A DNA stretch of 64,000 nucleotides from Bolinopsis microptera (GCF_026151205.1 NC_087079.1:12328635-12392634), one strand, 5' to 3'; counted from the first letter of the stretch, positions 1 to 12,988 are shown. Notes: generated by a model from the sequence alone, not told the origin. Made by a program: numbers and translations.

Positions 1-140
1 TATGAGGATGTCCAACCCCCTAAGATAGAAACCCTAAAATGAGTTTCACCAGCAGCCAAATGTGCACATCAGAGACAATCATTATTATCTTATAGTTATT
101 CTTAACTTAAAATCCTGAATTGTGAGGTATAAGGACTCAC

Positions 141-554
141 CCTGGTCGTCGCCATTTATAAATAGGATGGTGAGCAGTTTCTGGTCAGGAGAAATTCTGT
201 ACTTGGAAGATTTCTCGATTTTGTAAGTCGAGCCGTTCCTCCGATACCACTCCACCGACTGAAAATTGTAAATTAGAGAGCAATTTTCCTTCTTAAAAGC
301 CATTAAAATGTTAAATTGTTTTAACTCGAGGTTGTACTCGGCAAGAGAACTCTGAAAAACTAATCTCAAAAGGTGTATCAAGAGTTAGTTCAACGTTCAA
401 TTACCGTCAATCCAGGATTAGAAGTAACGACTTTCAGAGTCAAAACAGCCGTACCCTCCTCAACCCAATACTTCTGATTACCTAACTTCTCGGCAGAAGA
501 CAGGAAAATAAGACATAACAATGACGATATGAAACTGTTAGTGTGAGCTACCAT
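141..554 (-). CDS. N-terminal part of an Ig-domain secreted or membrane protein (partial, two exons)
   Basis: Exon 1 is 554..405 and exon 2 is 351..141. Exon 1 starts MVAHTNSFISSLLCLIFLSS, a good signal peptide, and ends in phase 0 before GTAATT. Exon 2 follows a TTTTTCAG acceptor, is open and stops in phase 1 at GGTGAGT. Its second half has the pattern of an Ig-like fold: VEWYRRNG (the strand-C Trp), then YRISPDQKLLTILFINGDDQG, which matches the usual 'y.i..d..sLtI.n...D.G' run before the second Cys. The exon carrying that Tyr-x-Cys should lie below position 1, so the gene leaves the window. No transmembrane segment or kinase domain is visible, so adhesion molecule or receptor cannot be decided. 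Splice sites are inferred by eye. Confidence 0.6.
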
Positions 555-1884
555 GAGGCAGTAGTGAGAGGACTAGATGTCACTGAGGGATTGGTTGAGG
601 CAGAGTCAGAGGAGGAACTGGTCATGCCATACCCTGAGGAGGTCGAGAGATAAGTCAGGTACAAAACATGCAACCCGTTACACGACGATAAGACAAAGTT
701 TTAGTAAATTATTTGTGAAATGTGCCTTGCATCCTTTTTAAGAAGTGTAAAAATAGTGGATGATTTTATAGTGACAATCAAAAATTAGCACTACATTAAT
801 ACTTAATGACCTAATTTCATTGTGCGGAATAGAAAACTTGCCTTCTGGGAAACAATATCGACTGAATTCCTTTAGCTAATTGAACATTGGTAAATAAGCA
901 CGAATCAATTACTTATTCAGATTCTGTTTGCATTGCTATTTATGTTAATTGCTGTGGTCGCAGTTCGTACAAAAGTTGCTTGTTTTGATAAAAATGTATG
1001 TAAGCTGATAAAACATGATTAGATTATTAATTGATTATTTTTTGTCAGTTATCAAATAGCTCATTCAAATCTATCAAATAAACTCGTTCTACGAATAGCG
1101 GATTCAACTTGTATTGGAACGGGGAAAAAGGTAAATATATTTCTTCTCCGCCAATAAACTAATAAAATCTATAAAACCACTAAAAATTTTAACGCATCTA
1201 GAAACGTTAGAGAAGTTGGAAATTAAATAAATTTCACAAACGGCTTGTAAGTTGTACACAGTCTACTCAATTTACTCAAGTTGGTTGACGCAGTCAATCA
1301 ACGAAGTGAAGAGATAAATGAACACATGGGGCCACCGAAAGTATCCAAGAATTGCTGAAGCAATAAGCATCGTCCAAACACAACAAAAAGCCAAGAAGGC
1401 CTAATTAAATGCGGTATGGCAAACAGTACAGTTATCTTGTTCAGATCTTCTCGTGATCAATGAACAAACCAGAAGAGCGAATCCGCATGAAAGAGTCGTG
1501 ATTGAATCAAACAGAAAGAGAGAGCGCCTGTTATTGGTGCACTGTAAAGTGTAAAGTCACGTGACCAGGCTGGTACGTCACGTGAGCTGGAAATATGCCA
1601 ATCAGAAGCGAGCGCGCTGGAGTGACCGTCCCGATAGAAACACTGCCTCTACACTCGAGAAGATAACAATATAATACGTCACACAGAAATCGTAATTCTT
1701 TAAGATTAAGAAACGAGGTGATAAGAGATCTGAAAATTGAGATGTTTGCAGTGTAGACCGTATGTCTAATAGGTCAAGTGTCGAGGATTGGATCGAGTAT
1801 GTCATGTGTATATGCAAAATGTAATTTTTCCAGTATTAGGCTTTCCAAGAGTTCGGTATACCATTTATATACGTTTTGTATACG
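555..1884. other. Intergenic AT-rich DNA, putative divergent upstream/downstream region
   Basis: No supported exon. It is the upstream flank of the Ig-domain gene and the downstream flank of the helical-protein gene. Near 1557-1586 two TCACGTGA-type E-box palindromes occur about 20 bases apart (gtcacgtgaccagg and gtcacgtgagc); they could bind bHLH factors, but function is speculative. Confidence 0.4.
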
Positions 1885-2660
1885 TCATTTTGACCGTAAA
1901 TTGTACGATATTTCACCAATCTCTGAACTGATTGCATCGAGGCCCTCCTCGAGCACCTCTGAAGCTTGAGATATTGCAGTTTCTTCCATCTCACTCCCAA
2001 CAGAGTACATACCTTCTGATGCTCTGGACTTGCAAGAGCAAATGCCCTCTGAAAGTTCATCGAAAGCATCACAAAACTGATCATGCAGAGAAAATCTCGA
2101 AAGTTCCGTTTTAGGGTCGACATGTTATCTTCAACGGTTTCTGAAATGTCGGCTAGCCGATCAATAGTTTTTTCTCGAGACATTTCAACGTTTGTTTGGA
2201 TGTCCTCATGAATGTCTATCGCCTTATCTGCGAAGTCTTCCGAAGTTTTTTGGAGAACACAGGACAAATTCTCTATCAGTTCTTGAGTTTTTGCTTTGGC
2301 ATCAGAAGTGGCTTCATCAAGTTTCTCAAAAGTTTCTGTGATGACTTCTTTGGTCGCGATCGAAGAGTCCTTGACCTTACAAAGGGATTTGTCAATGGCA
2401 TCTCTGATACTATCCGTGGCTTCGAGCCCAACCATCCTTAAATTTTCCACCATCCCCGTCTTAAACTCCACCATCTTATCCTTTATCGTAGAAAATTGGT
2501 CGGTAAATCCTTCCTTAAAAGCATCTAGTTTAGTTTGACCAACATACGCAATTGATATCAAGCCGTGTTTAAAATTGTCCTCAATTTCATTGATCCTGTC
2601 CCTGATGTTAGCTGCAACTTCATCTCTCACTTCTACCATATGCTCCTTGACCTCCGACAT
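1885..2660 (-). CDS. Helical, coiled-coil-like charged protein; reading frame changes near 2050-2130
   Basis: From the Met at 2660 (MSEVKEHMVEVRDEV) about 180 residues run as a charged, Cys-poor amphipathic helix with repeated patterns such as IRDRINEIED, STIKDKMVEFKTGM, SIRDAIDKSL, EVITETFEKLDEATSDA and TIDRLADISETVED. This composition resembles apolipoprotein- or LEA-like helices, with no recognised family. The first frame loses helix character after about 2130. A second frame then gives FCDAFDELSEG followed by METAISQ-like helix (MEETAISQASEVLEEGLDAI) and a TGA at 1885. The change could be a 74-nt intron (ACC|GTTGAA to GATCAG|TTT, both phase 0) or an indel. No signal peptide or membrane span is seen. 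Function unknown. Confidence 0.5.
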
Positions 2661-3099
2661 GCGGTAGATAATATGCTCAGTGAGGGTAACAGTTCCGCAA
2701 CCAATTTTTAACAAAAACCGAAAATATTAGGCTACAACCAAAATGTATACCCAATCATGCACGAGCAAAACCAAAAAAACTGGCGACAAGCCAAAAACTG
2801 CAAAACAGGTCCTGCAGACAAAGGACAGTTGCAGACAACAGAAGGCTACAAAACAGACAGACTTTCACTGATTAGCTCGCAATTCAACCACACAATTCCC
2901 TTCCTCCTGTAGAATCCTTGAGAATAGTCACGTGATAGTATATTATGTTATAAAGAAGGAGACTGTTTGGAGAATAAGAGATGATATAGGTAAATGACTT
3001 TTAAAATGAGTATGCATCAATTGTTAATTGATTTAAATATATAGAACTTACTTGTACTTAATAGTTCTCCTCTAACTAACATTGAATTCAAGTACGGCA
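2661..3099. other. Putative upstream region of the helical-protein gene
   Basis: Non-coding AT-rich sequence with no gene and no clear repeat. It may contain a 5' untranslated exon of the minus-strand helical-protein gene. Confidence 0.3.
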
Positions 3100-4760
3100 T
3101 GGGTACAATATTAGCATATATAATATTATATTATTATATGCTCAATTTATATATTGGGACATTTCCACCGTGACGGACACCACGATTTTGCTGTTTTTTA
3201 AAGTTCAAACGAATGTTGTACTCGAGATGTTGTTTATTTATCAGTTCCAACTGTTTATTAGTCCACATTTAACCTTTCTACAGGTTGTGTGAAAATTTCA
3301 GACCCCTACCATTATTACTTTCTGAGATAGCACCCCTGTGACGGACGTGACGTAAATATGACACCTTTTTTGGGTGTCTACTCAGATGGTACTCAAATTT
3401 ATCTCAAAAAGTTATCTATTGTATCTAATTTGGAATTACAATGATAGAAGAAGGTTTAGGGATTTCTGAGATGCCATTTTCTTAGAGATTGCTCAATTTT
3501 TGTTTGCGTGGCGCCATTTTCAAATTGTGACAGACGTGACTGTGACGGACACACGTTTTTTTTCAATTTTTCCAAATCTTCCACTTGACACTTTTATCTT
3601 GTTCAGTGACATCTACTCTGTATTCATGCCAATTTTTAGGCCTCAAATACCCCCAAGAGGTCTGCAACAGCCAAAATCGTCCATTTTGGGCATACGCTAG
3701 GGTATCAGTCTAGGGGCATCAATTATTTCTCTACTTGAACAAATTTATAACTCTGGTAAAACATTCATCACTGTTCAACGCATCATACTGTTGAGACCAT
3801 CTCCTAAAAGTTTCATTACTTTAGTGTTTAAATGTGGAAGATATTGAATTTTTACTTCAAAAATATGCGAAAATAGGGTTAAGTCCATTTTTTGTGCCTT
3901 TTACCTCTGAAAAAGTTGTAAGCAAATAAAATGGCAAAAAATCAGCAAATTAAATTATTGAATTGCATATGATGTTATTTGATAGTCTAGTCAACATAGT
4001 CAACACAATCCAACCTTATTTGACTTCTATTTGTCTTGGTTTTAGTCAAAATAATGGAAATATGGATAAAAATGGCTAAAAGTGAGCCGTATGCCCATAT
4101 ATGGGCATATACAAAATTATACATAACTCGGTCATTTTCTGTCCAATTTTTGATTTGACGACATAGTTTTGTTGAGGACGGCCTCAGCTTTAAGAAAAAT
4201 GCCTTTAAAGTCTGTTTAAAAATTTTTTGGAGCCTTTTCAAAAAAATGTGACGGACGCGACAAGTTGGGACCCCCCTTACAAAATTTTTTTCTTAAAAGA
4301 TACAAGCCTGATAATTTCTACGGTACTCCCTTACTTTCAGAAGAGATAGGTTACAGTGGTTTTTTGAATATAAATAGCACTATGTGGCTCTGAAAAAACT
4401 TTTTTGCTTAATTTTGTGACGGACGCGACACCATCTTTGTGGAAATTTTTTAGAAAAAGTATTTGAGTAACGGTTTTGAAACTTTGCATAGCTCTCATTC
4501 TTATGCATATGCCTAAGTGTATGGAATTTCATAGAGAAATATTGCTGCATACCCAAACTATGGCCCTTTGAAAATTTGAACGATTTTTTTCATTTCCGAG
4601 TAGTGTTCCTTTGAATGAGAAAAATCAAAAGTTAACGCAATATGAAACAAAATATTTTTGTTGACTTGTAAGGTTAAGAGTCTAATGAACATATTTTAAC
4701 CAAAATTAGGTGCCTATCTTAACATTTTTCATTTTCACCAAGTGGAACCTTACCGTGGAA
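3100..4760. repeat. Unclassified AT-rich region with a recurring GTGACGGAC motif
   Basis: A 12-15 base motif of the form (t)gtgacggacRYgac appears at least five times, near 3171, 3332, 3540, 4248 and 4416, all in the same orientation and usually after a T-rich run. Between motifs the sequence is low in information and lacks long ORFs. No terminal repeats were found. It may be a decayed element or a once-coding repeat. Confidence 0.35.
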
Positions 4761-4921
4761 TTGCCCATTGGGCTAAAAAGGGTCGAGACTCGGGACCAAA
4801 GCAAACGTAAATTTAGCTGTATTTTCCCAGGTTGGTTGGAATCATGAGCGAGTTTACATTGTGCACATAAAAATCAAGAACAAAATACCGGTGGAAATTA
4901 TTTCATAGGCCCTAAAATGAA

Positions 4922-5172
4922 TCTTCCAGATCCAGTCCTAACCTTAAATTGGACATAACTCACTATAGCTGAAGTAGCTCTGATACGTCAGATTAGAACC
5001 TGTAAGACTGGGATCCAGCTCGCCATTTATGAGATTCAAGCTAATTGAGGATGTTCAAAGGGTGCAGGATGTTCAGCCAAAATTACTTTTCCAGATCCAG
5101 TCTTAACCTTCAATTAGACATAATAATCACTAGCAGCTGAAGTGGCTCTGATACGTCGGATTAGAACCTGTT
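4922..5172 (+). repeat. Two direct copies of an ~85-bp unit
   Basis: 4922-5002 and 5088-5172 share the order 'ttccagatccagtc', 'taacctt', 'ttagacataa' or 'ttggacataa', 'gctgaagt', 'gctctgatacgtc', 'gattagaacctgt'. They are roughly 85-90% alike and about 165 bases apart. No coding potential. Confidence 0.7.
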
Positions 5173-5613
5173 AAATAAAAACCTCTTGTGCAACCAATTA
5201 TTCACGCAATCATCAGAAACTTGCGAGAATTTTGTACCGTACCGATTTCACATTTGGGGGAAAATCCAACCTTAATTATATCGTTTTGAGATTCCAAAAG
5301 TTTTAAGCTCAATTTTTATTATAAAATTCAGATTGATCTTTCTGTGTTTCTTTTCCTATGATCGGCACTTTGCCCTTTTTCCCACGACTATTTGCAGTCG
5401 TGGGAAATGTATTCATCTTATTTACAATAGCTCACTTTCACACAATGAGGCGACGATCAGCGCCTTTCTTTTGCTTTACAATGTGATGAGTTTCGATAAT
5501 GGTCATTTAAAAGAGACGCCCACATTAATGAAAACAAAAGAAGATGTCTCCGACTGAATAATGAATATATTGCTACAATATCAATTGAAATGAACGGCCA
5601 GTTGGTAATCTAG

Positions 5614-5750
5614 CTAGGCACACTTGGGGCACACTACGGGCACACTTGGGGCACACTTGGGCCACACTTGGGGCACATTTGGGGCACATTTGGGGCACAT
5701 TTGGGGCACACCTGCGGGGCACAAAATTGAGATTCCTGGGGCACAGTTGG
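5614..5750 (+). repeat. Minisatellite, ~12-bp unit (ttggggcacact)
   Basis: About ten imperfect copies of cacttggggcac / catttggggcac. The array makes long but meaningless ORFs on both strands. Confidence 0.85.
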
Positions 5751-6284
5751 GGAAAAAAGTTACATATCTTCATTCGCGGTGTTTATAAACACTCAAGCCT
5801 GAGATCCCCAGGTATAAGTGTACGTATCTAAACAGTGCGACTAGTAATAGGGTTTACAGGCAGCAGTGTGCCACGAGGAGTACTTAAAGTAATGCTGAGT
5901 CTGAGGTTACAAGAAACAGGGAGTAGTGACCTCCCCCATGGAGGACGGAGGTGCACCAACGTCCCAAAATTTGGATTGCAATACATTTGATGAACAAATC
6001 TTAGTCGAATTATTTTTTCTTTTTCTAATGTTATACTTACTAATGTTATATGTACTAGTACATGTACTAGTATAGCGGTATGTCGTATGCATCTCCTACG
6101 GACTATTAGTCCTGCTTTGAAAGTAAAAGTCCGACCACCCAGCTTGGGCTTGAAACTCAATTGAACATTTTAATTTGGCTATTTAATACGTCGCGTCTAC
6201 GGTAAAAGTCCCATTGGGTGGGAATATTCAGTGAACTATATAGGTTAATAAGTATAATATAGTGGTTTCATTAAATATAACTTA

Positions 6285-7358
6285 CCTTACTCGGGAATAT
6301 TATAGCGGGTTAATTTATGACTGGGAAAATTAATGACCGGGAAAAATATGGCGGACTTTCCCAAAACCCGCCAAATTATCCCGGTCATGTATTTACCAGT
6401 GGCCGACCTTTCAAGTTTTTTTTTCAGAGGTCAACAAATTTTCAACCGAAATTTCTGTTTTTGTTATTTGTTAAAGAAGTTATACTTATTTCAATTTACA
6501 GTTATTGGTATTACTCAGAAATAGAAAAAAAGACACGTCTATTTAAAGGAAAATAAATCTAAGCAATAATAAGTCAAATCTTCATTAAAGCGTATTCTCA
6601 TTCTCATTATCGCTAATGTCCCCGCCATTATCATTATTGATATCCCCCTGAGCTGCTGGCCGTCAAATTCGAAGTTGTATTGTTGTTCACTTGTCTTAAC
6701 AAGACTTTCATTTTGTCCGCTAATGGGGCTACTGCTCTGAAGGTCAGCCGGAGCTTAATTTCCTGCCCACCGCTTGGTATTGGGGAACGTCTTGGCTTTG
6801 CATCTTCAACTGCTCCAGTAATCAATCCACCGTGGACCATGAAATAGTGGCACAGTTTACTCACTTCTAGCGGGATGTGGCCACAAGTTACTTTAACGGG
6901 AAAAACTCCCTCGTTCTTTAGTCTACACACTGCACACGAGAAGCGATCAATCTTTAGAGACATAATTATTATAATATATATTATATATTATTATTATTTT
7001 CGTTTTCTTCTATAACATATAAATTGTTTTCTTCTCTACGATTCACTGATTCATGGGCAAGAGAAGTGAGAATCACGGTCCACCCTGAAATCTGATTTCT
7101 ATAACCAAATTGTGATTTTTATAACGAAATTATGGTAGCAACCGCCAATAAAGTTACAGCCCTCCATCCACTGCTTCAAAAGTCTTCTCTATCACATATG
7201 AGACTTCAGGTAAAATATGATAATCACCACCCCCTTGGAACCCCATAATCTGAGTCGGCGGGTTTTTTTATAACTGGTAAAATTTTTGACCGGGAAAAAT
7301 ATGGCGGAAACTTCCAAAACCCACCACTTTATCCCGGTTATAATATTCCCGAGTAAGG
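6285..7358 (-). mobile_element. TIR DNA element of 1074 bp, copy A (TA target site)
   Basis: The ends are perfect inverted repeats, CCTTACTCGGGAATATTATA at the left and its complement at the right, each flanked by TA. Inside each end lies a second inverted block rich in cccggtca, ggcgggtttt and gccatatttttcccgg, giving subterminal hairpins. The only ORF is a minus-strand Cys-rich reading frame of 109 aa (6963..6634); no transposase is present. The second copy at 42293-43363 is nearly identical and inverted. TA duplication suggests mobilisation by a Tc1/mariner-like or other TA-targeting transposase, but the TIR does not match a family I can name. Confidence 0.85.
6634..6963 (-). CDS. Small Cys/His-rich protein carried by the TIR element (109 aa)
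   Basis: Starts MSLKIDRFSCAVCRL. Visible metal-ligand candidates are C-x2-C near residues 10-13 and C-G-H near residues 27-29, followed by SKLCHYFMVHGG, which could supply further Cys/His ligands. The middle (IKLRLTFRAVAPLADKMKVL) looks like beta-strand plus helix. The tail after LLRQ is Asn/Ser/Thr-rich. The copy at 42691 has only one amino-acid change in the first 91 residues (N to K) but stops directly after LLRQ because of a small deletion. A zinc-binding DNA-associated role is a guess; it is too short to be a known transposase. It could also be a captured host fragment. Confidence 0.55.
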   Translation of the reverse strand: MSLKIDRFSCAVCRLKNEGVFPVKVTCGHIPLEVSKLCHYFMVHGGLITGAVEDAKPRRSPIPSGGQEIKLRLTFRAVAPLADKMKVLLRQVNNNTTSNLTASSSGGYQ

Positions 7359-10300
7359 TAAATATTATTACATTATCTAAGTAAGTACTATTTATTTAAA
7401 CAAATTCATAGCCGATTGAAGAGGCTCTCCTCTAAATAAAGTTGAAAATACTGTGAATTGTCTAAATAACCTGCAGATACTACATAATATTGGACTATAA
7501 TACAACTTTTAGACGGTATGGACCAGGTTATTTATATAACCTGTAATCTCTGCCTGTTTAGAACTGAGAGCGAGTTGAAATTTAGCCTGCAAATTTATTT
7601 ACTGGTGAACTTATAAAAGCCAAGATCGCTTTAGTACGATCAATTATTTCCTCAGAAAATTGCAAGGACTTTGTACCCAATTTCCATTTGACCGTATGAT
7701 CAAGCACGACTTATTTATTATAAAAGTTCAAGTGAAATCGCTTTGTTTTGAGATTATGGATGTTTTTACTGCAGCAATTTCTTTTTTAGATCGATTGTGA
7801 TCATGATAAACTTTAAAGTATAGGTTGGTGTTTACTGTTTTTGTATTTTTTATCTTATTCCTCCTGTATTTGAAGCACAGCAGCAGCATGTGCAGACACC
7901 ACGGACACTATTCAAGTTCTCAATTCTTTCCCAGTCTCCATAGTTATTCATATCATATAAACGACAGACTTTCGCTCAAAATGAGCGAAAGTAGTCCTAC
8001 CTATATTGAGTTTCGTCAAGACTTGACGGGGCCTTCACATCTTCCGACCACCCTACCCCAATGATTTGTATACTGTATATAAATCATATACAATCATATT
8101 CGAGATATTGTATTTTTAATGAAAAAGTATGGAAATAAAGAATAACTATAAATATTCAGTTTCATTATTCGCACCTGCTTGCAGTTCTCTCACACACTCC
8201 AACATGTTGGATGGTATGTTGTTGGAGAACGGGGACGGAAGTATTCAGTGAACTATAACTACAAATTGGCCAGCACGTAGTTGGTTGCTCTAACCAGAGC
8301 CCTCTCGCTTGCAGTAGCGCGCGACCGCCGAACGTAGTTGGCACACCATATTAGCCACCTAATACCTATTAATACCTCCAACACTGTCACCTAGTCCAAC
8401 ACTGTTGGCTCAATTTTCCTGAATTGTATTTTGCTAATTGTACGATAGCAATGTATGATAAATTGATATGTTAATGATATGCCACCGCATTTTCGTTTCC
8501 TCTGTCGAACTAGCCGAGTATAATAGCGTTTTTTTTCTCCGTCCGCCAGGTCAAAGCAAGGTCTGCATTTTGACACCAACACTACACAATGACAATACCT
8601 GTTCATAATATGCTTACAAACACTAAAGTATTTCTAGATTACACCGAGTACAAGCCTTTGATCTAGCTCGCAATACTGTCTGTACTTGCTTAAAATGTGT
8701 TTCATAACATTCTTGGGTTGATATTGACAGGCTTCAGGAATGCAGAAGTGATAACGAAACAAAATGTATCTCAACCTGGATCATTGTTCGGAACAAAACC
8801 GGAGTCGTAGGAAAATGTGGTGATGATGATCACCAAAGACACCAGTATAATTGGTACCAGTACCATGAAACAAACCCGGCTCACTGATGAAGTAGAGCTT
8901 AATAACTGCTCTCAAAATAGGTTTTAGTGCGACCGTGTTCAGTTGTTGATACCTTCCATCAAATCGTGGTGACAGGATAATACACGATCAGGTTAACAGC
9001 TTATAGTCTGTTATACTGCCACACTTTTATATTCCCGTTTAGCCTGATTCAGCTCCTTATTTTGAACGACAAATTTATTTTTAAATGAAGCGTCATGTTT
9101 TGTGCGGTTTTTAAATGCACGGTTAATTTGCTGTCTTCTGTTATAAACATATTGTATGATTTGGAACTTTTCAAAATACACTTGTAATGATGATGTAAAG
9201 CTCTCACCATCAGTATAATGATTTCTCTATAATCTGCAGCACAGTAGGAAGTGAGGCAAAGCAACCCCTGCCCGCTACCCATTAATGTCCATTATCTACA
9301 AATCAATGCACGTCGAGCCACATTACCTATGATGCATCACGCGCACCCATTAAACGACTCTCATGTACACAGGCTTGCGGTGGATCCTAATTTGAAATTA
9401 AACCATCTGTGCCATTTACAAAACCGAAACTTCAATCAGTAATAGATGGTTTTTGGTTTACCATCACTTCAGGACTAACTTCAGAGTCTTAATTTAAGTT
9501 GAGCGGTCTGAGAATAACTCTAATTACAAGGGTATAGGTTTAACGTTGAACTCCAAGGTCTACTGATACTCGTCTAAGTCTAAGATTCTCTGCAGTGTGT
9601 ACGGACCCGGAAGGAGAGCTCTGAGTGTGTGGCGCACAATACTTTAAAAACAAACGTATTGAAGGAGGAACCATTATAATCGGGGGCTTTGTGGTTCTGT
9701 ATTGTAGTTTTATGGTCCTTTTCGTAAAACAGTTATAGTGTTGGATCTTCGGATGTAGTAGAATTTTGTTTAACTCTTTTGAGACCAGGATCTAGGGATC
9801 CCCCTATAACAGTGGGGACATGATACCGAATATTTCTTATTCGGGGAGTCAGTAATCTACACGTCTTCTATTGTCAAACATGTTACTCCGACGATTTGTT
9901 ACTCGAATTCGGAAAGAAATGGGAATACGACTTTAGATAATTATGAGATAATAGTCCACTGAACAATGAACACGGTTTTCTTTCTAATTCATACCTTTAC
10001 GTTCGTTTATTAAACTCATAGTGGTTCTACATATTGAAATCCAATAATAAATAATTAGCGTAGTTCATTTTCGTCACACTAGTGCGCATTTACGTTATCT
10101 TTTCCGTAGAATTTGCATTTCTAATTATTACTCCAATTATGAATCTACACGTCTTTAAATAATGTGTAGCCACATCTAATGGCTCTTCATGTGCTGCAAA
10201 ACTTATTCATGCATTATTGTGCTTATGTTTTTAATATTTGGTTCTCTTTTGTTACTTTGTGAATAAAGACGTAGAACAAAACACGCAAAATATAATAATA

Positions 10301-10714
10301 ATGTAACAAACGTATTGTCGAATCATATTTAAATCATCAACCGTTATTGTTGTTGATTTGTGTTGCGATGATAATCTTTTGTTTATTTGAAGAATAGAGA
10401 ATCTAGATCACACTTCAATATTGCTACTTTATATGTATCTAGATCAGGAAATATGTTATGAATCATCAGTGACTTGGTTATAGTTGTGTAGGACTGGTTC
10501 CTGCCACCTTCCTCAACCTAACCATTCAATGTCACTTTTCCAGTCAATAATTCCTGCCAATTTAGCGACTATTTTAAAACAATCTAACTTGCTGCACGTA
10601 TTAGTATAGTTCAGCTGCTAGTCCCATTTTTCATCGTCGTGAACACAGGCAGATCCCAGCAAGTGACACTGAACCGGAAACGAGACTGGTATTAACAACC
10701 ACCTACATCTCATA

Positions 10715-10825
10715 TAGATATTAGATATTACTATTAGATAATAATATAGTTTAAATAAGGTAATCATTTCATATAGTTATTATAGATAATAATATAGTTT
10801 AAATAAGATAATCATTTCATTACCG
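10715..10825 (+). repeat. Imperfect tandem duplication, ~55-bp unit
   Basis: Two copies of a unit ending 'agataataatatagtttaa', 'ataagRtaatcatttcat'. AT-rich, no coding. Confidence 0.7.
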
Positions 10826-12945
10826 CACCATTGTGTTATCGATTAGCTGCCACCTACCCAGTTCAAGTTAAGTGATTCTTGAAACGACAATAACGTACGT
10901 AAATTACTTCATGTATATTAATTAAGTAATTACTAAACGTATAGTTCTAGGTACCACTACTATCAACTATAGTACCTGTGAGTCAGTAATATTTTAGGAT
11001 TTAATTGCCATTATTGATCAAGACTATCGTGTTTGAGGTTAGGAAGCTATCGAACCGGAAATTTTTAGTTTAACCCTAACAGAACCTCGATTTCTGTTTG
11101 CCGAACTGAACTTTTTGGCGGCCGCTTAATTGTATGTTCTGGTTACATTAGAGGATATCATTAACTTGGCTAGGCTATTTCTTTAGTAGTAGCCACTATT
11201 TTACTATATAGGGATAGGTTTGGCTGTCTATTCAGATGATAGAAGTTGAAACTTAGGCAAATATATTTCTGCTTCGGTAGAAGTTTTGCTTTGCCTTAAA
11301 GTTGGAGTTGGAGTTGTGCAAAGAAGCCTTTTTGTTTACCGAAGTATTGACCGTGACGACGATCGTTCTTCAGTGGCGCTGGCGTGTGGAGAAATTAGTG
11401 AACCTGCCATTAAACGTATACTTCAGCTATGATTACACTTGTAACTTTTACATGTTTACTATTACTAATGCAAATGATGAAGTATTTATCTTATCAGATA
11501 TAATTAGGATGTTCCTAAATCCTAATATGAACTGTGAACGGAAATGTGACATGACCGTGACAAGCTTCATATCTAACAGTTTAATTTTCATCAGTATGCT
11601 GTTATGAGTATGGTATGGAGTGCAGTACGAAGCTGTAATGGACTCTATAACTTCTTACCGATTTCTCGATTCCCCTGAAGATCCGAAGTTAGTTCAATTT
11701 AACATTTGTATTTGACTTAACGGGTGATACTGATACTCGTAAAATATTTGTTCCAAATATTAGACCGTCGACGAATCCAACTCGGCGCGCGTCTTGGTAA
11801 ATTATAAACCTACAAGACTTTCCCACTCCCAGCAAACTGCGACATTTTTTATATATTTCAAATTACGCTTCCTAATTTTCACACAATGACCAGAAAAGAT
11901 CCTTTGAATTTCATAATTACGTTCAATTGAACTAAAAGGTATGCTACCTAAACCCATACAATTTTTTCCAAATAAACAATTGAATTGTAGCGAACATGTG
12001 TTCAAAATTCCCACAAACATTTACAAGAATTCTTTGGAACTCCGCTGTTGTTCGTCGATTAGTATAGTTGCTTTCATCGCAATCAAGCAAAGAAAGATAA
12101 TGTTTTTCATCGCAATTAAACAAAGAAAAAACACGTTTTTGTCCATAGCACGTCCGGTTCGTGATATCGACCTGGTATAGTATGGTACGGAAACATTTGT
12201 TACAAGTGGTGACTAAACGAAGACAAAAGAAGGGATATGTTTTAGAAATAGACATGGTACCGGCAAAGTGCATGTCCAATGAAATTGGTCTTCAGTCTTG
12301 CTCAATGCATCGACAATGTGATTTCTCTGGATTTCTAATTTGCCCATAAGATTTAATTTAAAAAAGAGACTCTTTAAAATTCCTCAATTTTGCACAGAAG
12401 ACTTGATTCCAATGGAACAGCCTTCAAAATCTTTTCATTCTGCCCGTCAATTTAATTCTGATGAGCAATGAGAGACTCTTTATAGTCTTTAAAATTTTCA
12501 ATTCCATCTTATTTAAATTAAGAAAGGTATTTGAATCATTTTCGTCCATTGTCTTTTAATAATTTAACGAAAGTGTTATAGAATTCGAAATACCAAACAT
12601 TTAATTACAATTTTGACTGAGATGTTCTGCCTGAATTCGATATTTAGCATATTTATTTATTTCCTTCTCATTATAATTTAATGTTTTGGCGGATACATAT
12701 TATGTAATTAGCGTACCTCCGGTACCAAATCCGGTACAATTGCCTTATTGACAAATCAATGCTGGGAGGTAAATAAATTGTCAAGGTTGCTTTGATAAAT
12801 AGTTACTTTTTCGGATAAAAAGACAAAAGATGTCCAATCAAAATCCCTCTTAGAATTACCTGGGGACCTCAGGCAATTATATTTATGTTCATAATAGAGA
12901 TTAGGCGGAATGACAGGCTGAGCGCGGCCCAGTAATCAGAATCTT

Positions 12946-12988
12946 AGAAGTTCTAAGAAGTTCTAAGAAGTTCTTAGAAGTTCTAATA
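12946..12988 (+). repeat. Short tandem repeat of ~11 bp (agaagttctta)
   Basis: Four to five units of (tt)agaagttcta, in a GC-poor stretch upstream of the Kv gene. Confidence 0.8.

Noticed and set aside
5573-5831. Opposing ORFs of 61-66 aa with PKCAPSV / GAHLGH repeats
   Set aside because: Translation of the ttggggcacact minisatellite.
11302-11607. 101-aa plus-strand ORF as a possible gene
   Set aside because: No recognisable domain, no splice or promoter support; fits chance in AT-rich DNA.
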